NCBI GenBank assembly: GCA_016721305.1 | Contig: JADKIH010000004.1 | Coordinates: forward strand, 290,116 to 354,115 | From: Bacteroidota bacterium | GTDB taxonomy: Bacteria; Bacteroidota; Bacteroidia; AKYH767-A; 2013-40CM-41-45 | Direction: 5' to 3' | DNA length: 64,000 nucleotides | In this document: positions 21,281 through 30,294 of the stretch, in pieces | Layout: each line of letters begins with the position of its first letter | Numbering within the stretch: the first letter of the stretch is position 1 | Notes under the pieces: generated by a model | What the model was told of the DNA's origin: nothing | Seen by the model: the letters and a program-made list of their open reading frames with translations, nothing else | The model's database searches: none | Position numbers and translations under genes: made by a program

Positions 21281-21316
21281 CACTGCTTCCGTATTGAACG
21301 GGGGTGCCTTATTCCG

Positions 21317-21485
21317 ATTAGCTAATTAGCTAATTAGCTGATTAGCTAATTAGCTAATTTTGTGTAAGTGGGTTCACGGCTTTTGGTAATTTTTTCATTT
21401 GTTTCTTTAGAGCACGCTCTTTCAATTTTGAACGGTCGCCCCATTAGCTAATTAGCTAATCAGCTAATTGAATTTTTAGCTAATT
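21317..21485. repeat. TTAGCTAA octamer arrays downstream of ssrA
   Basis: Two arrays, 21317-21359 (five units) and 21443-21485 (about four units), flank an 83-base unique stretch. Together with the arrays at 20760-20859 they bracket the tmRNA gene on both sides. Confidence 0.7.
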
Positions 21486-21542
21486 GAAAAAACAGCGTAT
21501 TGTCAAATTGTGGTGGAGCATTTTTCAAACCGACAATTCCGA

Positions 21543-21550
21543 TACCTTTG
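21543..21550 (+). promoter_or_regulatory. Promoter -7 box of the VCBS-repeat protein gene
   Basis: TACCTTTG is an exact match to TAnnTTTG and lies 20 bases before the ATG at 21571. The -33 element is unclear; TTTTTC at 21521-21526 has plausible spacing. Confidence 0.5.
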
Positions 21551-21570
21551 GAATACACAAACACAACTTT

Positions 21571-22941
21571 ATGAAAAAACTTATACTACTATTTTCTGTG
21601 GCTTTTCTTTCAATTCAGGTTAAAGCCCAAACCTTCACCGATCTCAACTGGAATCTCCGGGGCCTCCAAGGTGGCGCTGTTGCGTTTGCGGATTTTGATA
21701 ATGATGGCGATGAAGATTTTGCGATGAGCGGATTCAGCAGCGTTGTCGCAGAGTGGAGCGGAATCTTTCGCAACGATAACGGAGTGCCTGTATGTATTGA
21801 TTCTTCTATTGTTCAAACAGCTTTCGGAAGCATAAGCTGGGGCGATATGGATCAGGATGGTGATCAGGATTTAATTGTTTGCGGACAACGCAACGGAACA
21901 GGGATTTCGCAATTGTATCGCAACGACGGTAATTCGGTTTTTACGCCGATTGCCGGAACGAATCTTCCTCAGATCAATGGCTGCTTACGACTGATCGATT
22001 ACGATCGTGACAGTCTGCCGGATATTATCGCTTGTGGTATGATAGAGCCAACGTTGGATGATACTGTTCTGATGATGCATAATGATGGCAATCTGTTTTT
22101 CAGTCCGCATAATTTACCAATTCCAAATATTATCGGTGACATTCAGGTGGCTGATTACGACGGTGATCAATGGCCGGACTTTTTTATCACCGGTCGTCCT
22201 TCATTCAATTTCACAGGGCTAAATCAGTTGTATCATAATGCAGGAAACGGAACATTCTCTCTGAATCCTTCAGTGTTTCGTCCGATCTTTACGGGCACGG
22301 CTAAGTTTGGCGATTTCGAAAATGACGGCGATATCGATTTGCTCATCGATGGAATTGATTCAACGAATGAAGCATTTACTCTCGTTTATGAAAACAACGG
22401 AAACATTTTCACTGAACGTGCCGATAGTCTTGCTCCAAGCGGCGAGCCGGGTGCTGTCGACTGGGCTGATATTGACGGCGACAATGATTTGGATATCGCC
22501 ATTTCAGGAACGTACTTAATGCGAAATGATGGAAACGGAAATTACACCGACATTTCTCCCTGGCCGTTAATGCTTGGTATTCCGGAAGTTTTTGCAGATT
22601 ACGATCACGATGGCGATATGGATCTTTTTGTGATGAACTCAAGCGGACTTGGCGGTACTTCGATGTACAGAAATGAAATGATCAATTCTGTTTCGAATAT
22701 CAATTCTAAAGTAGATGAATTTATATACCCGAATCCTGCGAACAATAATATTTCATTAAAGGGAGATCAATTTCAAAATGCAGAATTCAAAATCGTAGAT
22801 GTCTCGGGAAGAGTTTTGCTTTTGGGAGGATTGGCTTCTTTACAGAGAATTGATGTTTCGAGTTTGGAGGAAGGCAACTACATTCTGCAATTGAGTGCAG
22901 ATTCCAAAATTCAAAATCTGAATCTTGTGATTCTTCGCTAG
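21571..22941 (+). CDS. Secreted FG-GAP/VCBS-repeat protein with T9SS sorting domain
   Basis: The chosen ATG at 21571 opens a signal peptide (MKKLILLFSVAFLSIQVKAQ); an in-frame extension to 21484 would run back into the -7 box and is rejected. The 456-residue protein has at least seven calcium-binding-type loops such as DFDNDGDEDF, DMDQDGDQDL, DYDGDQWPDF, DFENDGDIDL and DYDHDGDMDL, characteristic of FG-GAP/VCBS propellers in extracellular proteins. The last 75 residues (IYPNPANNNIS, then LEEGNYILQL) form a T9SS type A sorting domain. It is probably an exported or surface-attached, calcium-stabilised beta-propeller of unknown ligand. Confidence 0.85.
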   Translation: MKKLILLFSVAFLSIQVKAQTFTDLNWNLRGLQGGAVAFADFDNDGDEDFAMSGFSSVVAEWSGIFRNDNGVPVCIDSSIVQTAFGSISWGDMDQDGDQDLIVCGQRNGTGISQLYRNDGNSVFTPIAGTNLPQINGCLRLIDYDRDSLPDIIACGMIEPTLDDTVLMMHNDGNLFFSPHNLPIPNIIGDIQVADYDGDQWPDFFITGRPSFNFTGLNQLYHNAGNGTFSLNPSVFRPIFTGTAKFGDFENDGDIDLLIDGIDSTNEAFTLVYENNGNIFTERADSLAPSGEPGAVDWADIDGDNDLDIAISGTYLMRNDGNGNYTDISPWPLMLGIPEVFADYDHDGDMDLFVMNSSGLGGTSMYRNEMINSVSNINSKVDEFIYPNPANNNISLKGDQFQNAEFKIVDVSGRVLLLGGLASLQRIDVSSLEEGNYILQLSADSKIQNLNLVILR

Positions 22942-23039
22942 TTGGCTTTAACGGATACTTTGCTAAAGAGTTTATCCTGATCGTAGTAGGAATAAATTTT
23001 ACCACAAGAACACGAGGGGCACAAGATGAGCACGAGGGT

Positions 23040-23077
23040 TTCTGCGATTTCCGCGAAATTTCTGCGGAATCTGCGGG
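23040..23077. repeat. Nine-nt TTCTGCGGA-type array
   Basis: Four imperfect units of about nine bases (TTCTGCGAT, TTCCGCGAAAT, TTCTGCGGA, ATCTGCGGG) lie just after the VCBS gene. A reverse-complement relative (CGCAGAAAT units) is at 44914-44953. Confidence 0.5.
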
Positions 23078-23097
23078 AAACAAAATAGCAGAATTCG

Positions 23098-26000
23098 CTA
23101 GTAAGATTTCACAATTCTCCTCGAAAACTTCGCATTCCCCTCACTAATCTGTATCAAATAAACCCCGGCCGAAAAATGACTCATGTCAATTTCCTTTTTC
23201 GTCTGATCTAACTCTTTCCAAACATCATTCACGATCGCTTTGCCCATCGCATCATACATTGTCACAATGCAAGAGCGTTGTAATGGTTGCGAAAATTCAA
23301 TGAAGAGTTTATCACCTGAAATTGGGTTAGGGTAGATGTGCACGGTATTTAATCCGTCATTCTCATTTATACCAATAGCATCATAATAAAGAGTCGCTGA
23401 ATCGGTACAGCCGCTGATTAAATCGTACACCAGAACTTTATAGAAACCGGTGTGATTCGGTGTACATGTATCACCTGTGCATCCAGTAAACAGTGTGTCG
23501 TTAAAGAACCATGTATATTGATATTGTAAACCGGTAGGAGAAGCAATCAATCCTGATGGAGTTTGAGTGATATTCGGATTGATATTCGAAATTGAAATCG
23601 TCGCCGAATTAGAAGCTGTACAACCATTGCTGTCGGTCACCTGAACGGAATAGTTTCCGGCTGCATTCACCGTCAAACAGCGATTCGTTGAATTATCCTG
23701 CCACTCGTAAGAAGCGAATCCACTCGTTGCGCACAAATCAGTTGAATCGCCCGGACATAGAGTAAGTAGGCCGGAGATGAAAACCGACGGATTCGGAATG
23801 ATCGTTACAAGTTGTGTATCGTTTGCCACGCAACCAACAGCATCGTGAATCGTAACTGAGTAAATTCCGCCCGTTGTTACGTTGATGCATTCTGAAGTTG
23901 ATCCATTGCTCCACGCATACGTTGTATATCCGGAAGGAACACACAATTCAGCTGTTCCGCCCGAACAAACATTATGCGGGCCTGTGATCGTAGTTGTAAT
24001 GCTCGATGCAAAAGTTACCAGAAGTGAATTACTTGCTGTACAACCGTTGCCATCAGTTATTGTTACCGTGTATGTTCCGGTTGAATTGACATTGATGCAA
24101 CGAGAAGTGCTTCCTGTTGACCAGGCATAACTTGTGCTTCCTGTTGGCGCACAAAGATTGGCAACTGTTCCGATACAAACTGAATTTGGTCCGGAAATCG
24201 TTGCGTTGAGAGGCGAGAAGATCGTCAATCCCTGCGAATCAGATGCCGTACATCCGTTGATATTGGTTATCGTTACTGAATACACTCCGGAAGCATTTGC
24301 ATTTATGCATCGCGTTGTTTCTCCTGTCGACCACAGATATGTGTAACTGGCACCGGTAGGAGCACAAAGTGATGGATTCGAATTATAACAAGCCGTTGAT
24401 GGTCCTGTAATCGTTGCAGAGAAAGTAGGATAAACAGTAAAACTTTTTGATGCAGATCCTGAACATCCGTTGGCATCTGTAACGGTAACTGTATAGGTAC
24501 CTGATGTGATCGGAGAGATACATTGTGTTGTTGATCCGTTCGACCATAATGTTGTCCCTGCTACAGATGCGCACAGATTCACTGTTTGTCCCGGACATTT
24601 TCCTGCAGGTCCGAGGATCGACAAATTGAGCGAAGAGCCGATGGAAAGAGTGTGTGATCCAACAGATACGCATCCGTTTGCATCTGTCACACTCACCGTG
24701 TAAGTTCCGGATGCGGTAAGATTAATGCAAGGTGTTGTTTCGCCCGTTGACCATTGGTAAATGAAAGGTCCGGCCGGTGCACATACCTGAACAGTAGAGC
24801 CAAAGCATGCTGCCGTTGCGCCGCTGATCGTGGCATCAGGTGGTGTATAGTATGTTACCGAATGTGATGCTGATGCTGTACAGTTATTCGCATCGGTAAC
24901 TGTAACAGTGAAAGTAGTATCCTTGGAAGTAGAGATACAAGCAGAGGTAGAGCTATCCGACCATAATAAAGTTCCACTGGCAGTATTGGCGCAGAGTAGG
25001 ACGGTAGTGCCCGGACAAACCTGCGATTGGCCGGTAATATTGATGGAAGGGCTTTGGAAAATTGTAATTGAATGTGAAGCACTCGCCGTACAGCCATTCG
25101 CATCCGTAATAGTTGCAGCATACGACCCTGTGTTACTTACATTGATACACTGTGATGAAGAAAGATTTGACCAAACGATCGATGCAAAAGAACCAACAAC
25201 ACACAATTGAGCATTGGAGTTAGAGCACTCACTTACCGGTCCTGTGATGGACATTGTAGGAGAGGTGTTAATGGTAATCGTTGCATTGGCACTGGCTGTG
25301 CAACCATTAGCATCAGTTACTGTTACCGAATAATTTCCACTCGCAGCCGGATTCATACACTGAGTTGTTGAACCATTGCTCCATAAGTAAGCACTGAAAG
25401 TCGTATTAGTACATAATTGTGGAATATCGGCCGAGCAAGCTGTAGTTGGTCCGGTTACACTCACGCTTACGGGACTAAAGATCGTAACAGCTTTAGAAGC
25501 AGTGGCAGTACAACCATGTGCATCGGTTATTGTAACAACATACGTTCCGCTTGTTGAAGCATTGATGCAAGGTGAAACAGATCCGCCTGTCCAACTATAA
25601 GTAAAAACTCCCGATGTAGCACACAACTGAATATTCGATCCAGCACAGGCTGTAGAATTACCGGTGATGGAAACAGTGGGGTTTGTATACACCGTTGTAG
25701 TTTTAGAAGCCGTAGCTGTACAACCGTTCGCATCGGTTACAACAACCGTATAAGTACCGGTGGGAGGATTGATGCAAGAAGCGGTAGAGGAATTACTCCA
25801 GAGATAGGTGACACCGCCTGATGCACATAATTGTCCGGGTGCTGAAGTACAAGATGAATCCGGTCCGGTAATCGATGCTGTCGGAGGCGTATGTACTGTG
25901 ATTGTTTGTGATTGACTCGCTGTACAACCGCTAGCGTCAGTAACGGTAACCGTATATGTACCACTCGCTGATGGGGTGATGCACTGTGTAGTAGCGCCCG

Positions 26001-26618
26001 TTGACCATGCATAGGATGTATAGGTATTCGAACTACAAAGCTGTGTTAGATTATTGCTGCACGAAGAAGTAGCACCGTTAATCGTAAATGAAACATTGCA
26101 TGGTTCATAGGCGCAAATGCCGAACGTTCCTGTTTCGTCGTTGTTCACATCCCACATCCGATCCAAATTGTTGTCCCTGAACTCAAGCCTGTAAGATCCA
26201 GATAAGGCATTGTACTGACTGATGAACTTCCTGATCCTTCACAATTAGTCAAAACAGGTGAAGTACAAGCGCCTGAATAAACAGCCATTCCCATATCAGT
26301 CAAGGTTCCGTCTTGCGTATCGATGATCAAATGACCTGATGGAGGCACAGTAGCATAAAACCAAACATCGCCGGAACCATCGCCATCGCAGGCAACGGCA
26401 GGGATAGATGAATTTGTAGCTCCGGTGTTATCTGCCGAAATCATACTGCATGTGTGTGAAACAACAAGTGGTGCCGCATCACAAGGCTCGTCATTCGTGA
26501 TAAAGACGGAATTCGAAAATATCGAACGGCCCTGAAAATTATACTTTAGAGCAAAACTCTGGCTAACTAAAAACAGAAATAGAATTGTGATCGGGAACTT
26601 AATGTAATGTCGCAACAT
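23098..26618 (-). CDS. T9SS-secreted adhesin-like protein with 12 SprB-like repeats (one frameshift)
   Basis: Read leftward from ATG 26618, the product starts with a signal peptide (YIKFPITILFLFLVSQSFA) and a domain of about 130 residues (DEPCDAAPL, SGDVWFYATVPPSGHL) seen in many Bacteroidota surface proteins. Twelve repeats of about 70 residues follow, each with WSxGSTTxCI and SGTYTVTVTDANGCTAS motifs like the SprB gliding adhesin. The C-terminus (IYPNPISGDKLFIEF, FSAGVYLIQI) is a T9SS sorting domain. A frameshift at 26158-26161, where CC appears as C, splits the frame; repair gives 1173 residues. It is preceded by a promoter and structured leader shared with the OmpA gene at 62 kb. Confidence 0.87.
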
Positions 26619-26652
26619 TCAGTGGGAGTTATGGATTAGAAGAGGACTAAAA

Positions 26653-26738
26653 TATACCATTCCTAAATGAAAATACGAATAGAAAATGGTATATCCGCCG
26701 TGGCGGATCTTGGTTCATTTATTTCGTAAACAAATATA
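26653..26738 (-). promoter_or_regulatory. Structured leader element, copy 1
   Basis: Two stems are seen: TATACCATT (26653-26661) with AATGGTATA (26685-26693) around a 23-nt loop, and the palindrome ATCCGCC-GT-GGCGGAT (26693-26708). The second copy at 62205-62287 keeps both stems and the 23-nt loop although bases differ. Read on the minus strand the element falls in the 5' untranslated region of the SprB-like gene, ending 35 bases before its ATG. Confidence 0.7.
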
Positions 26739-26761
26739 AGATTGGTATATCAATGCACAAA
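26731..26761 (-). promoter_or_regulatory. Promoter of the SprB-repeat protein gene
   Basis: On the minus strand, TTTG (26761-26758), a 19-base spacer and TATATTTG (26738-26731) match the Bacteroidota -33/-7 consensus exactly. Transcription would begin near 26725, giving a leader of about 105 nt that holds both hairpins. Confidence 0.7.
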
Positions 26762-26907
26762 GTTAAACTTCCCCATGAAAAAAGCATTGTTTTTCCCGAA
26801 AAAAAGGGACTGCGACAAAACCCCTTTGCCTATACCCCCTTTTTTTGCCCATAGTCCTCTCACCGCACCGTAAATCTTCAATCTTCAATACAAACTACAA
26901 CGAAAGA

Positions 26908-26933
26908 AGCCTCCCTACGTAAGCAAGGAGGCT
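26908..26933 (-). terminator. Hairpin downstream of algH
   Basis: AGCCTCC (26908-26914) pairs with GGAGGCT (26927-26933), 27 bases past the algH stop. The T tract on the minus strand is short (TTCTTTC), so efficiency is uncertain. Confidence 0.5.
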
Positions 26934-26959
26934 CTGTCATAAACAAACTAAATCTTAAA

Positions 26960-27529
26960 CTAATTCAGGCTTGGATCTTCGGGGAAGTTGGCAAGGATTG
27001 CATACTGACTTCCCATATTTTTTAATGCTTCTCCCCATAAATCTTCAGGATGCTCGGAGAAAGCGAAATCTCTTTTACCATTTGTCACTAACCATGTGTG
27101 ACCTTTTAATTCTTCTGTCAATTGTTGTGGCTCCCATCCGCTGTAGCCTGCAAAGAAGCGTACATCGTTTTTAGTAACCTGATTGGTATCAATCAACAGT
27201 TTTAACATTTCAAGATCTCCACCCCAGAAAATTCCCGGGAGAATTTCTTTGCTGCCTTCAAGCTTGTTTCCAAGTGTGTGAAGGAAGTGAATCGTGTCGG
27301 TCTGAACGGGACCACCGAAATACAACGGAACTTCAAACGGAGGGAAATCTTCCAATGCATCATTCAGATACAGATCTGTCGGCTTATTGAGAATGAACCC
27401 AACTGTTCCTTCTTCGCTGTGCTCTCCTAAAAGAATTACGGCGCGTTTGAAATATGAATCAAGTAAGAATGGTTCTGAAATTAAGATCCTTCCTACTTCG
27501 GGATCGAGATGTACTGATTTTCTTCTCAT
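26960..27529 (-). CDS. algH: UPF0301 / YqgE-AlgH family protein
   Basis: The 189-residue protein has the family pattern: GRILISEPFLLDSYFKRAVI near the N-terminus, EEGTVGFILNKPT, LYFGGPVQTDTIHFLH, FAGYSGWEPQQL and the C-terminal WLVTNGKRDFAF. The family is widespread and conserved, and its biochemical role is not firmly established despite the AlgH name taken from Pseudomonas alginate genetics. The frame is intact and the length typical. Its 3' end is followed by a hairpin; upstream it is divergent from pdxH with about 255 bases between the starts. Confidence 0.9.
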   Translation of the reverse strand: MRRKSVHLDPEVGRILISEPFLLDSYFKRAVILLGEHSEEGTVGFILNKPTDLYLNDALEDFPPFEVPLYFGGPVQTDTIHFLHTLGNKLEGSKEILPGIFWGGDLEMLKLLIDTNQVTKNDVRFFAGYSGWEPQQLTEELKGHTWLVTNGKRDFAFSEHPEDLWGEALKNMGSQYAILANFPEDPSLN

Positions 27530-27784
27530 GTCAAGTTTTTTATCACAGCTCGGGGCTGATCGTAATTGAATTGTGTGTTCTAAACAATTTAACCCTGATT
27601 TAATGAGTTAGTTGTCCGATAAAGTCCGGAATCCTTACAAAGAGGAGGTTTTTGACTTTTTGGTCAGTTTTAACAGTAAAGTCCGATTTTCGCCCATTTT
27701 TTGAGAATTTTAAGACTTTTATCAGCTTCTGACATGACCAAAACGAGGTCTTTTCCGCTTTTTTTCACGACTTTTGCCCCCGAT

Positions 27785-28438
27785 ATGCAAAAGCTCCAAA
27801 AACATCTGTACTCTCTCCGGTCTGAATTCGCCCTGCATCAGCTGGATGAGAAACATATTTCCAAAAATCCGTTTCGCCAGTTCGAAGAATGGATGAGTAA
27901 CGCCATTGATGCCGAAGTGATGGAACCTAATGCCATGACACTCGCTACGTCATCGAAGGGTGGTCGGGTGGATGCGCGTATCGTTCTGTTGCGTAATCTT
28001 GATAAAACGGGTTTTACCTTTTTTACCAATTATAAAAGCGCCAAGGGAAATGAGATGAAGCAAAACAAACAGGTTTGCCTCAACTTCTTCTGGCCGGAAA
28101 TACAACGACAAATTCGTATTCGTGGTGTGATTGAAAAATTGCCGACACGCGATTCAGATAAATATTTCGCTTCTCGTCCACGCGAAAGTCAAATTGGTGC
28201 TTGGGCTTCTCATCAAAGCGCCGAACTTTCTTCCCGGACAGAACTAGAATCCCGCTTCGCCGAACTCGAAGCCGAATTCGCAGGCAAAAAAATTCCACGC
28301 CCTCCTCACTGGGGCGGCTATCGCGTAAAACCAAATTACATCGAATTCTGGCAAGGCCGACTCTCACGTTTACACGATCGACTCGTATTCAAAAAAGGCC
28401 GTGCAGGCAAGTGGGCAATCGGCCGACTCAATCCTTGA
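27785..28438 (+). CDS. pdxH: Pyridoxamine/pyridoxine 5'-phosphate oxidase
   Basis: The 217-residue FMN enzyme oxidises pyridoxamine or pyridoxine 5'-phosphate to pyridoxal 5'-phosphate, the cofactor used by thrC and the aminotransferase in this window. Motifs seen: NPFRQFEEWM, the FMN-binding stretch RIVLLRNLDKTGFTFFTNY, SRPRESQIGAWAS, PPHWGGYRVKP and the C-terminal RLHDRLVF with IGRLNP. ATG 27785 fits the family N-terminus; extension to 27701 adds 28 unlikely residues. The composite heptamer element begins within three bases of the stop codon. Confidence 0.95.
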   Translation: MQKLQKHLYSLRSEFALHQLDEKHISKNPFRQFEEWMSNAIDAEVMEPNAMTLATSSKGGRVDARIVLLRNLDKTGFTFFTNYKSAKGNEMKQNKQVCLNFFWPEIQRQIRIRGVIEKLPTRDSDKYFASRPRESQIGAWASHQSAELSSRTELESRFAELEAEFAGKKIPRPPHWGGYRVKPNYIEFWQGRLSRLHDRLVFKKGRAGKWAIGRLNP

Positions 28439-28440
28439 CG

Positions 28441-28706
28441 GGTTGCGGACTTCGACAGGCTCAGCCGACGAGTTGCGAGTTACGAGTTGCGAGTTGCGAG
28501 TTGCGAGTTACGAGTTGCGGGTTACGAGTTGCGGGTTGCGGGTTGCGTGTTACGAGTTTCGATAACGATGATAGCGATTTTGCTTCACAGTACCTACGCA
28601 TAGTCAACTTACTACTTACTACTTACAACTTACCTAATTACCAAAACTAATTACCAATTACTAATTACCAATTACCAATTACTAATTACCAATTACCAAT
28701 TACCAC
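28441..28706. repeat. Composite heptamer element, inverted relative of the copy before thrB
   Basis: From left to right: GGTTGCG and a 23-base insert containing CTTCGACAGGCTCAGCC; 13 heptamers of RGTTRCG (28471-28561); a 42-nt core (28562-28603); four heptamers of ACWACTT type (28604-28631); then a third array of AATTACY heptamers (about 28633-28706). In reverse complement the first three parts match the order and the core of 16311-16534. It fills the pdxH to U32-gene gap. Confidence 0.85.
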
Positions 28707-28714
28707 AAACAAGC

Positions 28715-29954
28715 ATGAACCCAACAAGACACTTCGAACTAATGTCTCCCGCCGGCTCTTATGAATGCCTGATGGCGGCGATTAAAGCGGGATGTAACTC
28801 GGTGTACTTCGGAGTGGAGCAGCTGAATATGCGGGCTCGCTCGGCGAATAATTTTACGCTGGAAGATTTAAAAGATTGCTGAAATAGGCAAGGAGCATAA
28901 TGTCAAAACGTATCTCACACTAAATACGGTTTTGTATGATCATGATATTGCTCTGATGAAAAGTATTGTGAATGCAGCAAAGGAAAGTGGTATCACTGCA
29001 ATCATCGCTGCCGATCATGCTGTTTTAAATTATGCAAAGAAAATCGGTGTGGAAATTCATATTTCTACGCAGGCGAATATTTCGAATATCGACACGATTG
29101 AATTCTATGCCAACTTCGCTGATGTAGTCGTTCTTGCCCGAGAGCTTAGTCTGAAGCAAGTAGCTGATATCACTCGCGAAGTGAAACGTCGTGAGATTAC
29201 CGGTCCTGCAGGAAAACCAATTGAAGTGGAAATCTTCGCCCACGGTGCATTGTGCATGGCAATTTCGGGAAAATGCTATCTGAGCCTTCACTCTGATTTC
29301 GCTTCGGCTAATCGTGGTGCTTGTGTGCAGAATTGCCGTCGCTCTTATATTGTGACTGATAAAGAAGAGGGAATCGAATTCGAAGTTGACAATGAATATA
29401 TCATGTCGGCAAAGGATCTGTGTACGATCGACTTCCTGGATAAAATCCTCGATGCAGGTGTTTCTGTACTCAAGATCGAAGGTCGCGGCCGGTCGGCTGA
29501 TTATGTGTACACGGTGACGAAATGCTACCGTGAGGCTATTGATGCGTACCACAACGGCACGTATAGTCAGGAGAAGATCGAGGACTGGAAGAATCGTCTG
29601 GCAACGGTGTTTAACCGTGGTTTCTGGGATGGTTACTATCTGGGCAAGAAAATGGGCGAGTGGAACCGCGAATACGGTTCTAATGCCACTAAGCGAAAAA
29701 TATATATTGGACGTGGTATAAAATATTTTGACAAGTTATCCGTCGGCGAATTTAAACTCGAGTCTGATCACCTATCCGTCGGCGATGAAATCATGATAAC
29801 CGGACCTACAACCGGCTACATCGAAACAAAGGTTTCTGAATTGCGTCTCGAAAATCAGTCAGTCGAGAAGGTCTCAAAAGGGGATGTGTTCACTTTCCCG
29901 ATTTCCGAAAAGGTGAGAGCTTCCGATAAACTCTATAAAGTGGTTGATGCCTGA
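28715..29954 (+). CDS. Peptidase U32 family protein, probable tRNA/rRNA hydroxylation factor (frameshifted)
   Basis: The start ATG 28715 opens HFELMSPAGSYECLMAAIKAG, the U32 N-terminus, and the rest (HISTQANISN, GRGACVQNCRRSY-type cysteine cluster, MSAKDLCTIDFL, LKIEGRGRSADYV) follows in another frame. The break is at 28876-28878, where GATTGCT seems to have lost two bases of GATATTGCT; repair gives 413 residues. U32 proteins such as TrhP and RlhA use iron-sulfur clusters to hydroxylate tRNA or 23S rRNA, and the old peptidase label is doubtful. The stop overlaps the start of a ferredoxin gene. TrhP versus RlhA cannot be settled by eye. Confidence 0.85.
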
Positions 29955-30181
29955 TGGTTCGAATTATTCAGCAACGCGCTAAGTGCATTGGATGCAATGC
30001 CTGCGTAGAAGCCGCGTACAACCGCTGGCGTATGTCACGAAAAGACGGCAAGAGTACTCTCGTCGGTGGCGAAGACAAGAATGGTTTCGTTCAAGTCGTC
30101 GTCGATGATCACGAATTGGAAGATAATCTCCGTGCCGCCGAAAACTGTCCGGTGAATATTATTCAAGTGACTAAGATCTAA
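29954..30181 (+). CDS. Small 4Fe-4S ferredoxin-like protein
   Basis: The 75-residue protein has CIGCNAC near residues 11-17 and NCPV near residue 65. This is a CxxCxxC plus distal CP arrangement, enough for one 4Fe-4S cluster with the usual second set of cysteines missing. Its ATG overlaps the stop of the U32 gene (TGATG), so the two are translationally coupled. It may pass electrons to, or help assemble the cluster of, the U32 protein; that link is inferred from the coupling. There is no signal peptide, so it is expected in the cytoplasm. Confidence 0.85.
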   Translation: MVRIIQQRAKCIGCNACVEAAYNRWRMSRKDGKSTLVGGEDKNGFVQVVVDDHELEDNLRAAENCPVNIIQVTKI

Positions 30182-30221
30182 TCAGCAGTTTGGTTGTTTA
30201 TACTATCTGAGTTTCAGCGAC

Positions 30222-30291
30222 GAATTCAAAATTCAGAATTTTAAATTCGTGTTTCATAATTCATAATTTATAATTCTGAATTCTAAATTCA
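30222..30291. repeat. NNAATTC heptamer array
   Basis: About ten 7-nt units carrying AATTC or AATTT run from 30222 to three bases before the metallophosphoesterase ATG. Many units are GAATTC-like and self-complementary. Confidence 0.65.
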
Positions 30292-30294
30292 TCT

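Noticed and set aside
23738..26012. Opposite-strand and alternate-frame ORFs within the SprB-like gene
   Set aside because: Periodic with the 70-residue repeats, no independent promoter or motif.
28439..28650. C-terminal open frame with repeated SCELRVASC residues after pdxH
   Set aside because: Same cause: the inverted RGTTRCG heptamer array read in frame.
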